Program-made: the position numbers and the translations under genes
The notes under the pieces: model-generated
The model's input: only the letters and a program-made list of their open reading frames with translations
Database searches by the model: none
What the model was told of the DNA's origin: nothing
Assembly (NCBI RefSeq): GCF_900109945.1
Contig: NZ_FOBX01000010.1
Span: 209,596-273,595 of the forward strand
DNA: 64,000 nucleotides
Reading direction: 5' to 3'
DNA from: Bradyrhizobium sp. OK095
GTDB lineage: Bacteria; Pseudomonadota; Alphaproteobacteria; Rhizobiales; Xanthobacteraceae
Shown here: positions 27,995 to 36,664 of the stretch, piece after piece
Layout: every line of letters begins with the position of its first letter
Position numbering within the stretch: position 1 is the stretch's first letter

Positions 27995-28837
27995 TCAGGC
28001 GAGATAACGCGTGAGATAGCCTTCCATGGCGTAGAGCGCGCAGAGCGCCAGGCTCGACCACACCGCGGCGCTGAAATACAGGAACATCCAGGTCAGCTCG
28101 CCCTTCCAGTGCGCGATGTCGTGGGTCACCACCCAGCGCGTCGAGACATCGTGCAGTCCTTCGAGGAAGCCGAGAAACTTGTTGCCCTCTTCATGCCCTG
28201 CCCGCCAGCGGCTGAGATACATCGGGACGTCGACGGTGACGAGGAAGGCGAGGAAGCAGGCGATGCCGACGATGCCTGACATCAGCGCCCAGCGCACCGG
28301 CCCCTGGAATTCCGGCACCAAGCGGCACAGCGCGATGCCGGCGAGGAAGAAGGTCACCGCCCACAGCGAGTTCTCGATCGCGTTGAAGAGGAAGTTGGTC
28401 GTCACCACCGCGTACCAGGAGAAGCACTCCGCGATGATGATGATGGGCACGATCACGAGCGCGATGTTCACCACGGTCTGCGCGCCGGTCATGTGACCGA
28501 GCTGATGCAGGATGATCGCCCATTGCGCGACGAAGCAGAGCTCAGCCACAGTCGCGACCGTGCGGCCGACGAACACGCTCGACAGCCAGGTGTCGAACAG
28601 GCAGATGCGCTGCACGTCCGCGCGCGGCAGGAACGAGCGGAACGCGCAGCCGAACACATAGCCTGCGCAGAGCAGGAACATCAGCCCGATATCCGAGCCG
28701 CCGCCGAGGTTGCCGGCAGGCGCAGCGTAGAACTCGCGGTACAGCATGAACCAGACGAGAATGTTGGCAGCGCTGACAAGCGTCAGGGACCCCCACCACC
28801 ACGCGAGGGGATTTGACCGCGCCTGCCACTGCAACAT
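27995..28837 (-). CDS. multi-pass membrane protein of unknown function
   Basis: 280 residues with about seven to eight hydrophobic segments. Polar stretches between them contain RSFLPRADVQRICLFDTWLSSVFVGR, WRAGHEEGNKFLGFLEGL and HDIAHWKGELTW. Histidines and tryptophans near the membrane ends are notable. I do not recognise the family. It is convergent with the binding protein gene, and its upstream region carries three copies of an 11-base motif. Confidence 0.75.
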   Translation of the reverse strand: MLQWQARSNPLAWWWGSLTLVSAANILVWFMLYREFYAAPAGNLGGGSDIGLMFLLCAGYVFGCAFRSFLPRADVQRICLFDTWLSSVFVGRTVATVAELCFVAQWAIILHQLGHMTGAQTVVNIALVIVPIIIIAECFSWYAVVTTNFLFNAIENSLWAVTFFLAGIALCRLVPEFQGPVRWALMSGIVGIACFLAFLVTVDVPMYLSRWRAGHEEGNKFLGFLEGLHDVSTRWVVTHDIAHWKGELTWMFLYFSAAVWSSLALCALYAMEGYLTRYLA

Positions 28838-28857
28838 GATCGCTCCGCAAAAGTCGA

Positions 28858-28959
28858 TATGACATTCAACGGTAGCAATTCTGTCATAATACCGTGACGT
28901 GACGCGACAAAAATCTGCGTGACAACACTGTCATAATTGCGCTGCGCGCTGTCACAATT
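28858..28959. promoter_or_regulatory. repeated CTGTCAYAATW motif upstream of the membrane protein gene
   Basis: CTGTCATAATA at 28881, CTGTCATAATT at 28928 and CTGTCACAATT at 28949 are near-identical direct repeats, the last two 21 bases apart. TATGACA at 28858-28864 is an inverted copy of TGTCATA at 28882. They lie 20-120 bases before the minus-strand start at 28837. They look like regulator half-sites; the regulator is unknown. Confidence 0.5.
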
Positions 28960-29041
28960 CTCCAAGACGATCTGCGATCCACGCTTTACGGAGCCTGCTC
29001 CGGGGTCGCCTTGCGAGGCGCCCCGGAATCACGCGACGAAC

Positions 29042-29533
29042 TTATTTCTTCATCCCCGCGACATACGCCGCGAGCTTGTCCAGCGTCTGGTAGCCGTATT
29101 CGACGGCGCCGAAGCCGATCATGCCGTCGCGCTGCGCGGTGCTCGAGGCCAGCTGCCGCATCATCAGCACGGTCTTGCCGTTGCTCTGCTCGGCAAAGGT
29201 GACGGTGAAGCGGAACATGCCGGGATCCTCGTCCTGGTCGCCGCCGTGGTCCATCTCCATCAGCTTCGGCCGCTCGATGCGGCGGAAGCGCATGCGGTTC
29301 GGATAGACCGTGCCGTCGGGGCCGATCATGTTGAAGCGCCAGACACCGCCGACCCGCACGTCGATCTCGAAAGTCTCGATCTCAAAGCCTTTCGGCCCGA
29401 ACCATTGCGGCAGATGTTTTGGATCTGACCACGCCTCGAACACCAGATCGCGCGGCGCGTCGATCACGCGCGACATCACGATCTCGCGGTCGAGCGACCA
29501 TTGCGACAAAGCGGGATTGGCAGAACTCGTCAT
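29042..29533 (-). CDS. SRPBCC/AHSA1-family protein
   Basis: 163 residues of the START-like fold that binds hydrophobic ligands: VMSRVIDAPRDLVFEAWSDP at the N-terminus, PQWFGPKGF, and GGVWRFNMIGPDG, typical of AHSA1-like proteins. Its ATG overlaps the stop of the ArsR-type gene by one base (TGATG, 29531-29535), so they form one operon, a pairing seen often in rhizobia. Ligand and role are unknown. Confidence 0.88.
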   Translation of the reverse strand: MTSSANPALSQWSLDREIVMSRVIDAPRDLVFEAWSDPKHLPQWFGPKGFEIETFEIDVRVGGVWRFNMIGPDGTVYPNRMRFRRIERPKLMEMDHGGDQDEDPGMFRFTVTFAEQSNGKTVLMMRQLASSTAQRDGMIGFGAVEYGYQTLDKLAAYVAGMKK

Positions 29534-29916
29534 CACTTGGCACCTTTCCGTTTGGTTGTTCGGGACGGCCTTCCAGCCGGCTCCCTCTCTTTCTTGAGCT
29601 TCATCACATAGGCCTCGAACCGATCGAGCCGCGCCTCCCAGATCGCGCGCTGCTGCTGGAACCAGTCCTCCGCGCCGACGAGCGCGTCCGGGTTGAGACG
29701 GCAAGTGCGCACGCGGCCGGATTTTTCCGACTGAACGAGCCCGTTCGTCTCCAGCACATGGATGTGCTTCATGAAGCTCGGCAGCGCCATGTCGAAGGGG
29801 TCGGCGAGTTCCCCGACCGAGGCCTCGCCTGCGCAAAGCCGCATCACGATCGCCCGCCGCGTGGGATCGGCAAGAGCCGCGAATATCTGATCGAGGTGGG
29901 ATAATTGGTTAGCCAT
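29533..29916 (-). CDS. ArsR/SmtB-type winged-helix regulator
   Basis: 127 residues. The winged helix at about 5-90 reads IFAALADPTRRAIVMRLCAGEASVGELA and MALPSFMKHIHVLETNGLV. It lacks the usual metal-binding cysteine pair, so it probably responds to something other than metals. The C-terminus is basic (GRPSRTTKRKGAK). It is translationally coupled to the SRPBCC gene. Two matching operators lie at its own start codon and 49 bases upstream. Confidence 0.9.
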   Translation of the reverse strand: MANQLSHLDQIFAALADPTRRAIVMRLCAGEASVGELADPFDMALPSFMKHIHVLETNGLVQSEKSGRVRTCRLNPDALVGAEDWFQQQRAIWEARLDRFEAYVMKLKKEREPAGRPSRTTKRKGAK

Positions 29917-29925
29917 GGAGCTAAC
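29908..29925. promoter_or_regulatory. candidate ArsR operator 1, over the start codon
   Basis: GTTAGC (29908-29913) and GCTAAC (29920-29925) are exact inverted repeats around six bases that include the ATG of the ArsR-type gene. The same half-sites recur at 29957. Confidence 0.6.
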
Positions 29926-29956
29926 TATACATCGGCGATGCGCTGCGTCAACAATT

Positions 29957-29974
29957 GTTAGCCTTACGGCTAAG
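29957..29974. promoter_or_regulatory. candidate ArsR operator 2
   Basis: GTTAGC (29957-29962), six bases, then GCTAAG (29969-29974): the same spacing and half-sites as operator 1 with one change. The centres are 49 bases apart. Two equal sites bracketing the expected promoter suggest autorepression of the ArsR-SRPBCC operon. Confidence 0.6.
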
Positions 29975-30149
29975 TTACAATCCCGTGCTCCCCGAGGCAC
30001 CGGGCTGCGATGGCGAGGCGGCGAATCAAATATCCGGATTGTGGCCGCCAGGGCACAGCCGACGCCTCTCCGCTTGTGGTCAGATGCGGTCGATTGATTT
30101 TTCTCGATTCGACGTGTCGCGCCACGCGGCGCCTTCAGTCCAATTTGGA

Positions 30150-31637
30150 ATGGCCATGGGAATGAACCGGATTGGCCTGGGGGCCGCGATCCTGCTGGCA
30201 TCGACGCTTGGCGCGTTAGCCGCCGATCTTCCCGTCAAATACAAGGCGCCGCCGCCCGATCCATGGAGCTGGAACGGCCTCTATGGCGGCATCAATGCCG
30301 GCTACAGCTTTGGCCGCGATACATTCAAGCAGGACTTCAACGGCTTGCCGCAGGACCCTGCGGGCCGCGCCCTGCCGACCGGCGGAGTGTTCGGCGGCCA
30401 ACTCGGCTATAATTGGCAGGTAGGGCGCTGGGTGCTGGGGCTCGAGGGTGACGCCCAATGGACCGGTCAGCGCGACCGTGGCTGCGGTGGCTTCGAGTGC
30501 ATTCAGAACTACAACGACGAAGTCGGCGCCGGGCTCGTGGAACACAAGCTCGAATGGTTCACGACGGCGCGAGCCCGCCTGGGCCTCGCCAACGCGGGTT
30601 ACCTGCTCTACGTCACGGGCGGCGGCGCCTGGGCCGGGGTGCGCGAAACCACAACGGCCCAGCTCGACGACTCCATCGGCTCGACCGCGGTGAGAAACGT
30701 CCTCACCGGCTGGGCGCTCGGCGGTGGCATTGAGACCCGGCTGTCGCAGAACTGGAGCGTCAAGGTCGAGTACCTCCATCTCGACTTCTCTCCGACGACC
30801 ACGACGACACGTCTTGTCGCGACCGGGGGCGTAGGACCCTTCGATTTGCCAAATACCACTTACAGCCACGTCACCGACAACATCGCCCGCGTCGGATTGA
30901 ACTACCGGCTGTGGAGCACGCCGGCTGCGGCGCCATTGCCGGTCGACCCGGCGGCTGCCGCCTGGCGCTGGACCGGATTCTACGGCGGCCTCAACGGCGG
31001 ATACGGGGTCGGCAACACCTCGTTCAAGGAATTCAAGTATTTCGACCCGGCCACACCGCCGCTTCCGCTCGAACTCACGCATTACGTTTCCTCGTTCGCG
31101 CCTCAGAAGGTGTCGCCGCAAGGCGGGCTCGCCGGCGGCCAGGTCGGCTACAACTGGCAGTTCGACCACCTCGTGGTCGGCGTCGAGGGCGACGCGCAAT
31201 GGAGCGGCCAGAAAGACACGGCCTGCGCCATGAGCTGCTTCACGGCCGGAGGCTCTATCGAGACCTTGACGCAGCAGTTCAACTGGCTGGCGACCGCCCG
31301 CGCGCGGGTCGGCTACGCCGACCGGGGCTATCTCCTGTACCTCACGGCCGGCGGCGCCTGGGCCGAGATCGAAGAGAGCGACTTTTTTACGGGCTCCGGC
31401 CCCAGTTTCACCTCCAACTTCAAGCAGACCAAGGGCGGCTGGGTCGCCGGCGGCGGCATCGAAGCCTGGCTATTCGGCAACTGGACGGGAAAGATCGAGT
31501 ATCTGCACCTCGACCTCGGCACGATCAACCACAGCTTCCCGACCGGGGAGGTTTTCTTTACGTCCCTGGGTAGCCAATCCCATATTCGCAACGACATCGT
31601 GCGCGTCGGCGTGAACTACAAGCTCGGCGGCGGCTAA
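30150..31637 (+). CDS. outer-membrane protein made of two tandem Omp25-like beta-barrels
   Basis: 495 residues with a signal peptide (GLGAAILLASTLGALAA). Two homologous barrel units follow, about 30-260 and 275-495. Paired landmarks are NGLYGGINAGYSFG / TGFYGGLNGGYGVG, LGYNWQVGRWVLGLEGDAQW / VGYNWQFDHLVVGVEGDAQW, GYLLYVTGGGAWAG / GYLLYLTAGGAWAE and KVEYLHLDFSP / KIEYLHLDLGT. Each ends with a C-terminal strand (VGLNYRLW, VGVNYKLGGG). Usual family members have one unit of about 230-280 residues. The ATG at 30150 is chosen by the signal peptide. Function is likely structural or porin-like. Confidence 0.85.
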   Translation: MAMGMNRIGLGAAILLASTLGALAADLPVKYKAPPPDPWSWNGLYGGINAGYSFGRDTFKQDFNGLPQDPAGRALPTGGVFGGQLGYNWQVGRWVLGLEGDAQWTGQRDRGCGGFECIQNYNDEVGAGLVEHKLEWFTTARARLGLANAGYLLYVTGGGAWAGVRETTTAQLDDSIGSTAVRNVLTGWALGGGIETRLSQNWSVKVEYLHLDFSPTTTTTRLVATGGVGPFDLPNTTYSHVTDNIARVGLNYRLWSTPAAAPLPVDPAAAAWRWTGFYGGLNGGYGVGNTSFKEFKYFDPATPPLPLELTHYVSSFAPQKVSPQGGLAGGQVGYNWQFDHLVVGVEGDAQWSGQKDTACAMSCFTAGGSIETLTQQFNWLATARARVGYADRGYLLYLTAGGAWAEIEESDFFTGSGPSFTSNFKQTKGGWVAGGGIEAWLFGNWTGKIEYLHLDLGTINHSFPTGEVFFTSLGSQSHIRNDIVRVGVNYKLGGG

Positions 31638-31790
31638 AGATGATCCGAAAAAGTGTGCAGCGGTTTCCCGAAAAGATCATGCGAAAATAAAGAGCCGCGC
31701 GGAACTTCCAACGCGCGATTGTGAATTGAGGCGCGGAGTGGTTTGCCGATAGATAGGAGCTTGGGGGCGCCAGCGATCTGTTCATATCAC

Positions 31791-32963
31791 GTGCGCTCAG
31801 TTGTCTCCTCACGACACATTCCGATCACCCGGCGAACCTTCGCCCGGGCTGCGCTCGTTCAGCTTGCGATCGCGCTTGCGCCACGGCGCGCGTCCGCGGA
31901 TTCCGACATGATCGCGCAGATGCGCGACATCGTCGCCGCCGAGCTCGCGCCGACCGTGACGCCGGACCAGCCGGGCGGCCTCGCCGCCGCGCTCTATGCC
32001 GGCCACCATGTCGAGTTCTTCAACTACGGCTTTGCCGACGACGCCACGCGACGGCCGGTCACATCGGACACGCTGTTCAACCTCGGCTCGCTGCGAAAGC
32101 CGTTCGAGGCGACGCTGGTCGCGCTCGGCACGCTCCGCGGCGAATTGCGGCTCGACGATCCCCTGCCGAAATACCTGCCCGAGCTCACAGGCGACTATGT
32201 CCGTCGCGTCACCGTCGACGAGCTCGCCACGCATACGTCGGGACTGTTGCTGCCGACCGACCACCCGCCCTGGCCGAACGAGCAATTTTCGCGCGCGCAG
32301 TTCATCGACATGTTCAACGCCTGGAAGCCGCAGGCCAGTGAAGCGCCCGGCAAGCAGCGCGTCTACAGCCATGCGGGCTACGTGCTGCTGCAACTCGTGC
32401 TCGAGCGCTGCTACGGCACACCGATCATGACGCTGTTCGAACAGCGCATCCTCAGGCCGCTCGGCATGGCCGCGACGTCGTTGCCGGAACGCGGCGAGGA
32501 CAACCGCGCCGTCATGGACGCGGCCTGGATGCAGCGCGTCGCCCAGGGCTATTCGGATCAGGGCATAGCGATCGGCCCGCCCGGCAACCAGCAGAGCTAT
32601 TTTGACTTCCCCGGCACCGGCCAGATGTTCTCCTCGGCGCGGGATCTTTCGACCTTCGTTGCGGCCTCAGTCGACGGCCGCTCGGTCGACCCGCATCTGC
32701 GCGAGGCGCTGCGGATGACACAGCATGAGGCCTTCCGCGTCGACGAGAAATTCGGACAAGGCTTGGCCTGGGAGACGGTGCATCTGCCCGAAATCGCCAT
32801 CGTCGACAAGCCGGGCGGCCTCAACAATGCCTCCGGCTATATCGGCCTCGTGCCGGCGCGTCGGATCGGCATCGTGCTGCTGGCCAATCGCGGCGAATAC
32901 CCGCATGAGATCGCCCGCTACAAGATCCTGCCCGCGCTGGCCAGGCTCGTGGCCGCGCGCTGA
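31791..32963 (+). CDS. beta-lactamase-like (AmpC-family) serine hydrolase, probable Tat export
   Basis: About 390 residues if read from the GTG at 31791. A twin-arginine signal (TRRTFARAALVQLAIALA) precedes the hydrolase domain. The active-site SxxK is in NLGSLRKPFEA; the tyrosine motif is YSH, not the usual YSN; the third motif is KPG in DKPGGLNNASG. This fits class C beta-lactamase/esterase relatives, with substrate undefined. Longer readings from TTG codons at 31743 or 31761 are possible, the former having GGAG upstream; the shorter start places the RR pair normally. Confidence 0.8.
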   Translation: MRSVVSSRHIPITRRTFARAALVQLAIALAPRRASADSDMIAQMRDIVAAELAPTVTPDQPGGLAAALYAGHHVEFFNYGFADDATRRPVTSDTLFNLGSLRKPFEATLVALGTLRGELRLDDPLPKYLPELTGDYVRRVTVDELATHTSGLLLPTDHPPWPNEQFSRAQFIDMFNAWKPQASEAPGKQRVYSHAGYVLLQLVLERCYGTPIMTLFEQRILRPLGMAATSLPERGEDNRAVMDAAWMQRVAQGYSDQGIAIGPPGNQQSYFDFPGTGQMFSSARDLSTFVAASVDGRSVDPHLREALRMTQHEAFRVDEKFGQGLAWETVHLPEIAIVDKPGGLNNASGYIGLVPARRIGIVLLANRGEYPHEIARYKILPALARLVAAR

Positions 32964-32985
32964 ACCATTCCCCGAAAACAGAAAA

Positions 32986-33002
32986 CCCCGGCCAGGCCGG
33001 GG
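32986..33002. terminator. bidirectional terminator hairpin
   Basis: CCCCGGC (32986-32992) and GCCGGGG (32996-33002) form a 7-base stem between convergent genes. On the minus strand the stem is followed by TTTTCTGTTTT, and on the plus strand by CTTTCC, so it can end both transcripts. Confidence 0.8.
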
Positions 33003-33034
33003 CTTTCCACGCCAGATCAGGAACGGGATGAAGC

Positions 33035-33862
33035 TCAGTACCTGGCGACGACGGGTCCGCCGAACTTGTAGTTCACGCCGACGCGCACGATGTTCGACTT
33101 GAGGTCGACCGAGTGAGTGTAGACGTTGCTCGGAAATGGCGCTGCGCCGGCGACCAGGTTGGTGCTGGTCGCGCTGGCGCGGCCGAGATCGACATAGAGA
33201 TATTCGGCCTTGAGCGACCAGCCGCCACCGAAGGCATATTCGGTGCCGGCGCCCATGGTCCAGCCGACCCGGGTGTCGCGAATCACTGCGGATTCCGTCG
33301 CGGCCGCGAACGTATCGGTGAAGTTGAAATTGCCCTTCACCTCCGCGATCGCCGCGCCGCCCGTGGCGTAGAGCAGCCAGGTCGGGGCGGCGAGGAAACC
33401 GATGCGGCCGCGGATGGTCGCGAGCCAGTCGGCCGAAACCGATGACGACACCGTAAAGCCGGTCGGGGCGCAGCAGGGATAGACCGCCGAGCCGCTCGCG
33501 CTGCCCTTGAAGCCGAAATAGTTGATGTCGCCCTCGAGGCCGAGCACGGCGTGATTGACCTGCCAATTGTAGCCGGCCGTGAAGCCGCCGGTCACGCTGG
33601 AGCTGTTGACGCCCTGGGCACCGACCGCGTTGATCGCGGGGACGCTGCTGGTGGAGAAATAGCCGGTCGGAGAGAACACGGTCGAGGTGCTCGGATCGGA
33701 GTTGCCCCACTGCCCGCCGACATTGCCGCCGACGTAAAAGCCGGTCCAGTTGTAGGCCGGCGCCATCATCGGCGCCTTGGTGTATTGCGCCGCGAGGTCG
33801 GCTGCCTGCACGGATGCGGTGCCCAAAACAACCGAGGCAACCGCCAGCAAAAACTTCTTCAT
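33035..33862 (-). CDS. Omp25/Omp31-like outer-membrane beta-barrel protein
   Basis: 275 residues with a signal peptide (MKKFLLAVASVVLGTASVQA). The 8-stranded barrel has NWTGFYVGGNVGGQWGN, GFTAGYNWQVNHAVLGLEGDI, WLLYATGGAAIAEV and the C-terminal strand NIVRVGVNYKFGGP. AGGAGATTCG precedes the ATG at 33862. It is probably an abundant surface protein of rhizobial type. Its single barrel resembles each half of the protein at 30150. Confidence 0.9.
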   Translation of the reverse strand: MKKFLLAVASVVLGTASVQAADLAAQYTKAPMMAPAYNWTGFYVGGNVGGQWGNSDPSTSTVFSPTGYFSTSSVPAINAVGAQGVNSSSVTGGFTAGYNWQVNHAVLGLEGDINYFGFKGSASGSAVYPCCAPTGFTVSSSVSADWLATIRGRIGFLAAPTWLLYATGGAAIAEVKGNFNFTDTFAAATESAVIRDTRVGWTMGAGTEYAFGGGWSLKAEYLYVDLGRASATSTNLVAGAAPFPSNVYTHSVDLKSNIVRVGVNYKFGGPVVARY

Positions 33863-34134
33863 TCGAATCTCCTGGCCCCACGCGATCGAAAATCGCGTCT
33901 CGAATGCACCGAATGAGAGCATCCGGCACGGGCTAGGCATAGGCGGCACACCTCGTAGCGTCTTTGTCTGCGGCGCAGTTCGTAGGGACTGTGACGTAGT
34001 GCGCGCCTCACATCGTGCGAACGGAGGACAAGTGTGACCCAAGGGCCACGCGTCACCTGTCGCGAGCGGCGCGCAACGCGCACCGATGTCGCGTCACGAC
34101 AAAGCAGCACCGACGCGATTCGATTCTGCCTGCA

Positions 34135-34839
34135 TCAGACCGAGCGCGTCAGTCCGCCGTCGACGCGGATGTTCTGGCCGGTGATGTAGGCAGCGCCCTC
34201 GGACGCCAGGAACGAGACCGTCGCCGCGATCTCCTCGACTTTGCCGTAACGCTTCATCGGCACGCTGTCGCGGCGCGCATCGGTCTGCGGCAGGCTATCG
34301 ATCCAGCCCGGCAGCACGTTGTTCATGCGGATATTGTCGGCGGCATGGGTGTCGGTGAAGATCTTCGTGAAGGCGGCAAGGCCCGCGCGAAACACCGCGG
34401 AAGTCGGGAACATCGCACTCGGCTCGAACGCCCAGGCGGTCGAGATGTTGATGATGGCGCCGGCCTGCTGCGCCTGCATCACCGGCGTCACCAGCCGGGT
34501 CGGACGGATGACGTTGAGGAGATAAGTGTCGAGGCCGGTGTGCCACTGCTCGTCGGTAATCTCGGTGATCGCCGCGCGTGGCCCATGGCCGGCGCTGTTG
34601 ACGAGCACGTCGATGCGTCCCCACTTGGCAAGCGCGCCGTCGACAAGGCGCTTCAAATCGTCGTTCGACTTGTTGGAGCCGGTGACACCGAGGCCGCCGA
34701 GCTCGGCCGCCAGCGCCTCGCCCTTGCCGGAGGACGACAGGATCGCCACCCGAAATCCGTCCGCCGCGAGCCGCCGCGCTGCGCCCGCCCCCATACCACT
34801 GCCGCCGGCGGTGACGAGTGCGACCTTCTCTGCTGCCAT
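34135..34839 (-). CDS. SDR-family protein lacking the Tyr-Lys catalytic pair
   Basis: 234 residues. The cofactor loop TAGGSGMGAGAARR and the NSAGHGP motif are normal for NAD(P)-binding SDRs, and the C-terminus has GQNIRVDGGL. The active-site segment reads ISTAWAFEPSAMF followed by TSAVFRAGLAAF, which puts Ser and Arg where the YxxxK tyrosine and lysine belong. Enzyme activity is therefore doubtful or altered. The start at 34839 has AGGGA upstream; an ATG three codons earlier is possible. The gene is isolated. Confidence 0.8.
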   Translation of the reverse strand: MAAEKVALVTAGGSGMGAGAARRLAADGFRVAILSSSGKGEALAAELGGLGVTGSNKSNDDLKRLVDGALAKWGRIDVLVNSAGHGPRAAITEITDEQWHTGLDTYLLNVIRPTRLVTPVMQAQQAGAIINISTAWAFEPSAMFPTSAVFRAGLAAFTKIFTDTHAADNIRMNNVLPGWIDSLPQTDARRDSVPMKRYGKVEEIAATVSFLASEGAAYITGQNIRVDGGLTRSV

Positions 34840-34938
34840 GACGATCATCCCTGTGTTGAGGCGAGCCGCCGGCCCGGCCTATCATGAGGGCTTCTACAGC
34901 CAGACCCGTCGGCTGGTCCACCGTCGAAGGCATCCGTC

Positions 34939-35778
34939 ATGAGCGATTTGCAGATCCGCAATTTGCGCCCCGAGGAGATCTCGATCGCGATCGACTGGGC
35001 CGCGGCCGAGGGCTGGAATCCGGGCCTGTCGGACGCCGCCTGCTTCGCGATCCCCGACGCGCAAGGTTTCTTCGTCGGCGAGATCGATGGCGAGCCGGTC
35101 GCGACGGTCTCCTGCGTCAACTACGATGACCGTTTTGCCTTCCTCGGCTTCTACATCGTGCGCGAAGGTTTTCGCGGCGCAGGCCACGGCCTGCGGATCT
35201 GGAACGCGGCGATCGCGCATGCAGGTTCGCGTGTGATCGGGCTCGACGGTGTCGTCGCGCAGCAGGACAATTACAGGAAATCCGGCTTCCAGCTGGCCCA
35301 CGCCAATATCCGCTATGGCGGCACCATCGCCGCGCCGCCGGCGCCCGCCGATGTCATCGCGCTCGACCGAGTCCCGTTCGCGCTCGTTGAAGCCGACGAC
35401 GCCACCGTCTTCCCCGCGCCGCGCAGCGCCTTCCTGCGCGCCTGGATCAAGACACCAGGCCATATCGGTCGTGCTCTCTTGCGCGACGGCAAGCTCGCCG
35501 CATGGGGCGTGATCCGGCCGTGCCGGAACGGCACCAAGATCGGCCCGCTCGTCGCCGACGATCGCGCTGCGGCGGAGAGGGTCGTGCAGGCCTTGCTGGC
35601 AAGCGCGGGTGGCGGCGAAGTCTTCCTCGACGTCCCCGCGATCAATCGCGAGGCCATCGCGCTCGCGGAAGCGCTCGGGCTCAAGCCGGTGTTCGAGACG
35701 GCGCGGATGTACACGGGGCCGCTCCCGCCGCTACGGATCGACCGCGTCTTCGGCGTGACCAGTTTTGAGCTGGGCTAG
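34939..35778 (+). CDS. GNAT-family N-acetyltransferase
   Basis: 279 residues. The N-terminal GNAT domain (about 1-130) has acetyl-CoA-binding features in YIVREGFRGAGHGLRIW, and a second, weaker domain follows (about 150-270, with GPLVADDRAAAERVVQALL), as in GNAT proteins with a C-terminal Acetyltransf_18-type region. It transfers acetyl groups to an unknown amine. Monocistronic, divergent from the SDR gene. Confidence 0.85.
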   Translation: MSDLQIRNLRPEEISIAIDWAAAEGWNPGLSDAACFAIPDAQGFFVGEIDGEPVATVSCVNYDDRFAFLGFYIVREGFRGAGHGLRIWNAAIAHAGSRVIGLDGVVAQQDNYRKSGFQLAHANIRYGGTIAAPPAPADVIALDRVPFALVEADDATVFPAPRSAFLRAWIKTPGHIGRALLRDGKLAAWGVIRPCRNGTKIGPLVADDRAAAERVVQALLASAGGGEVFLDVPAINREAIALAEALGLKPVFETARMYTGPLPPLRIDRVFGVTSFELG

Positions 35779-35963
35779 GGTGTGTACTCATGCAGGCAAC
35801 GTCGGCTGCTGACGGCCAAGCGGAAAGCATCCGCTCGGGTTGAGCTTTACTGGTTTTGACCCATAGCCCACCGAAACCTTCATTTTGAGCCGGCATGGTC
35901 AGTGGCGGTTAGTCATTGTCTGATAACAATTGAAAAGCCGCTTATTGCTTGATCAAAAATCCG

Positions 35964-36311
35964 ATGAAATCCGAGACTGCCAGGCTCCCCACGAGACAAG
36001 GCTATCCGCTTCGTCCATCGACGCTGGAGGATGCGCTTAAGCGCGCCGGTGTTTCAATTGACGTCCATCTTATTCGACAGCCGGGTGCGCTATTTGAAGC
36101 TCATTTTTGGCCGCCCAACCGCAATGTGCCCCATGAACGCCTCTACATTCGAGTCGGTCCGGTACCGGTAGAACAAGTGGGCGCTGTACGTCGCGAGATT
36201 GAGGCGAACACACTTCCTGTGCTGGTGAAATGGATTGCAAGCATTCTGGCGCAGGATCCAAAATCACCTATTCGGCGTGAACAGCAGATGCTCAACCTCG
36301 GTGCGCGTTAG
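35964..36311 (+). CDS. hypothetical protein
   Basis: 115 residues from the ATG at 35964; no signal peptide or membrane segment. It contains ALFEAHFWPPNRNVPHERLYIRVGPVP and a C-terminal KSPIRREQQML. I do not recognise it. The stretch from about 35.8 to 37.7 kb has a lower GC look and looser codon use than its surroundings, so it may be acquired DNA. The start is uncertain because no clear ribosome site is seen. Confidence 0.5.
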   Translation: MKSETARLPTRQGYPLRPSTLEDALKRAGVSIDVHLIRQPGALFEAHFWPPNRNVPHERLYIRVGPVPVEQVGAVRREIEANTLPVLVKWIASILAQDPKSPIRREQQMLNLGAR

Positions 36312-36664
36312 TCCAATGCCCGCAATTGGCCCATCGCTACAGTTTCCGGGGCGCGAGGGAAGTCGATAGCTGGGAGGCAATCTGCTCTTCGATGTTTCCA
36401 TGACCCGCGAGCTCCCCGGTGCAGCGCTAATCACTCGCGGTCTTAGCATTCGCGAGCCGCGTTGACGATCGCTTCTCGCCGTATGAGAGCCGCCGTGGAT
36501 ATCCGCCCTTGGCCCGTACCCGAACTACGCTGCCGCTGTTGTGATGTCGGCTATTGTCGGCAGAGCGGACGCGGGCAGCGACTGCCGCTTGTGGACCCTT
36601 AGCGGACATAATTTGGCCAGCGTTTCTTCGCTTGTTCCCCGTTTCAAAAGAGCGGGAGGTTGAA
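36312..36664. other. non-coding stretch, 353 bases
   Basis: No convincing gene was found on either strand. Short frames here lack ribosome sites and domain signs. The end holds GGGAGGTTGAA, the ribosome site of the TTG-started hydrolase at 36665. Confidence 0.5.

Noticed and set aside
28881..28959. Pho box upstream of the membrane protein gene
   Set aside because: The CTGTCAT-like units are 47 and 21 bases apart, not 11, so they do not form a canonical PhoB site.
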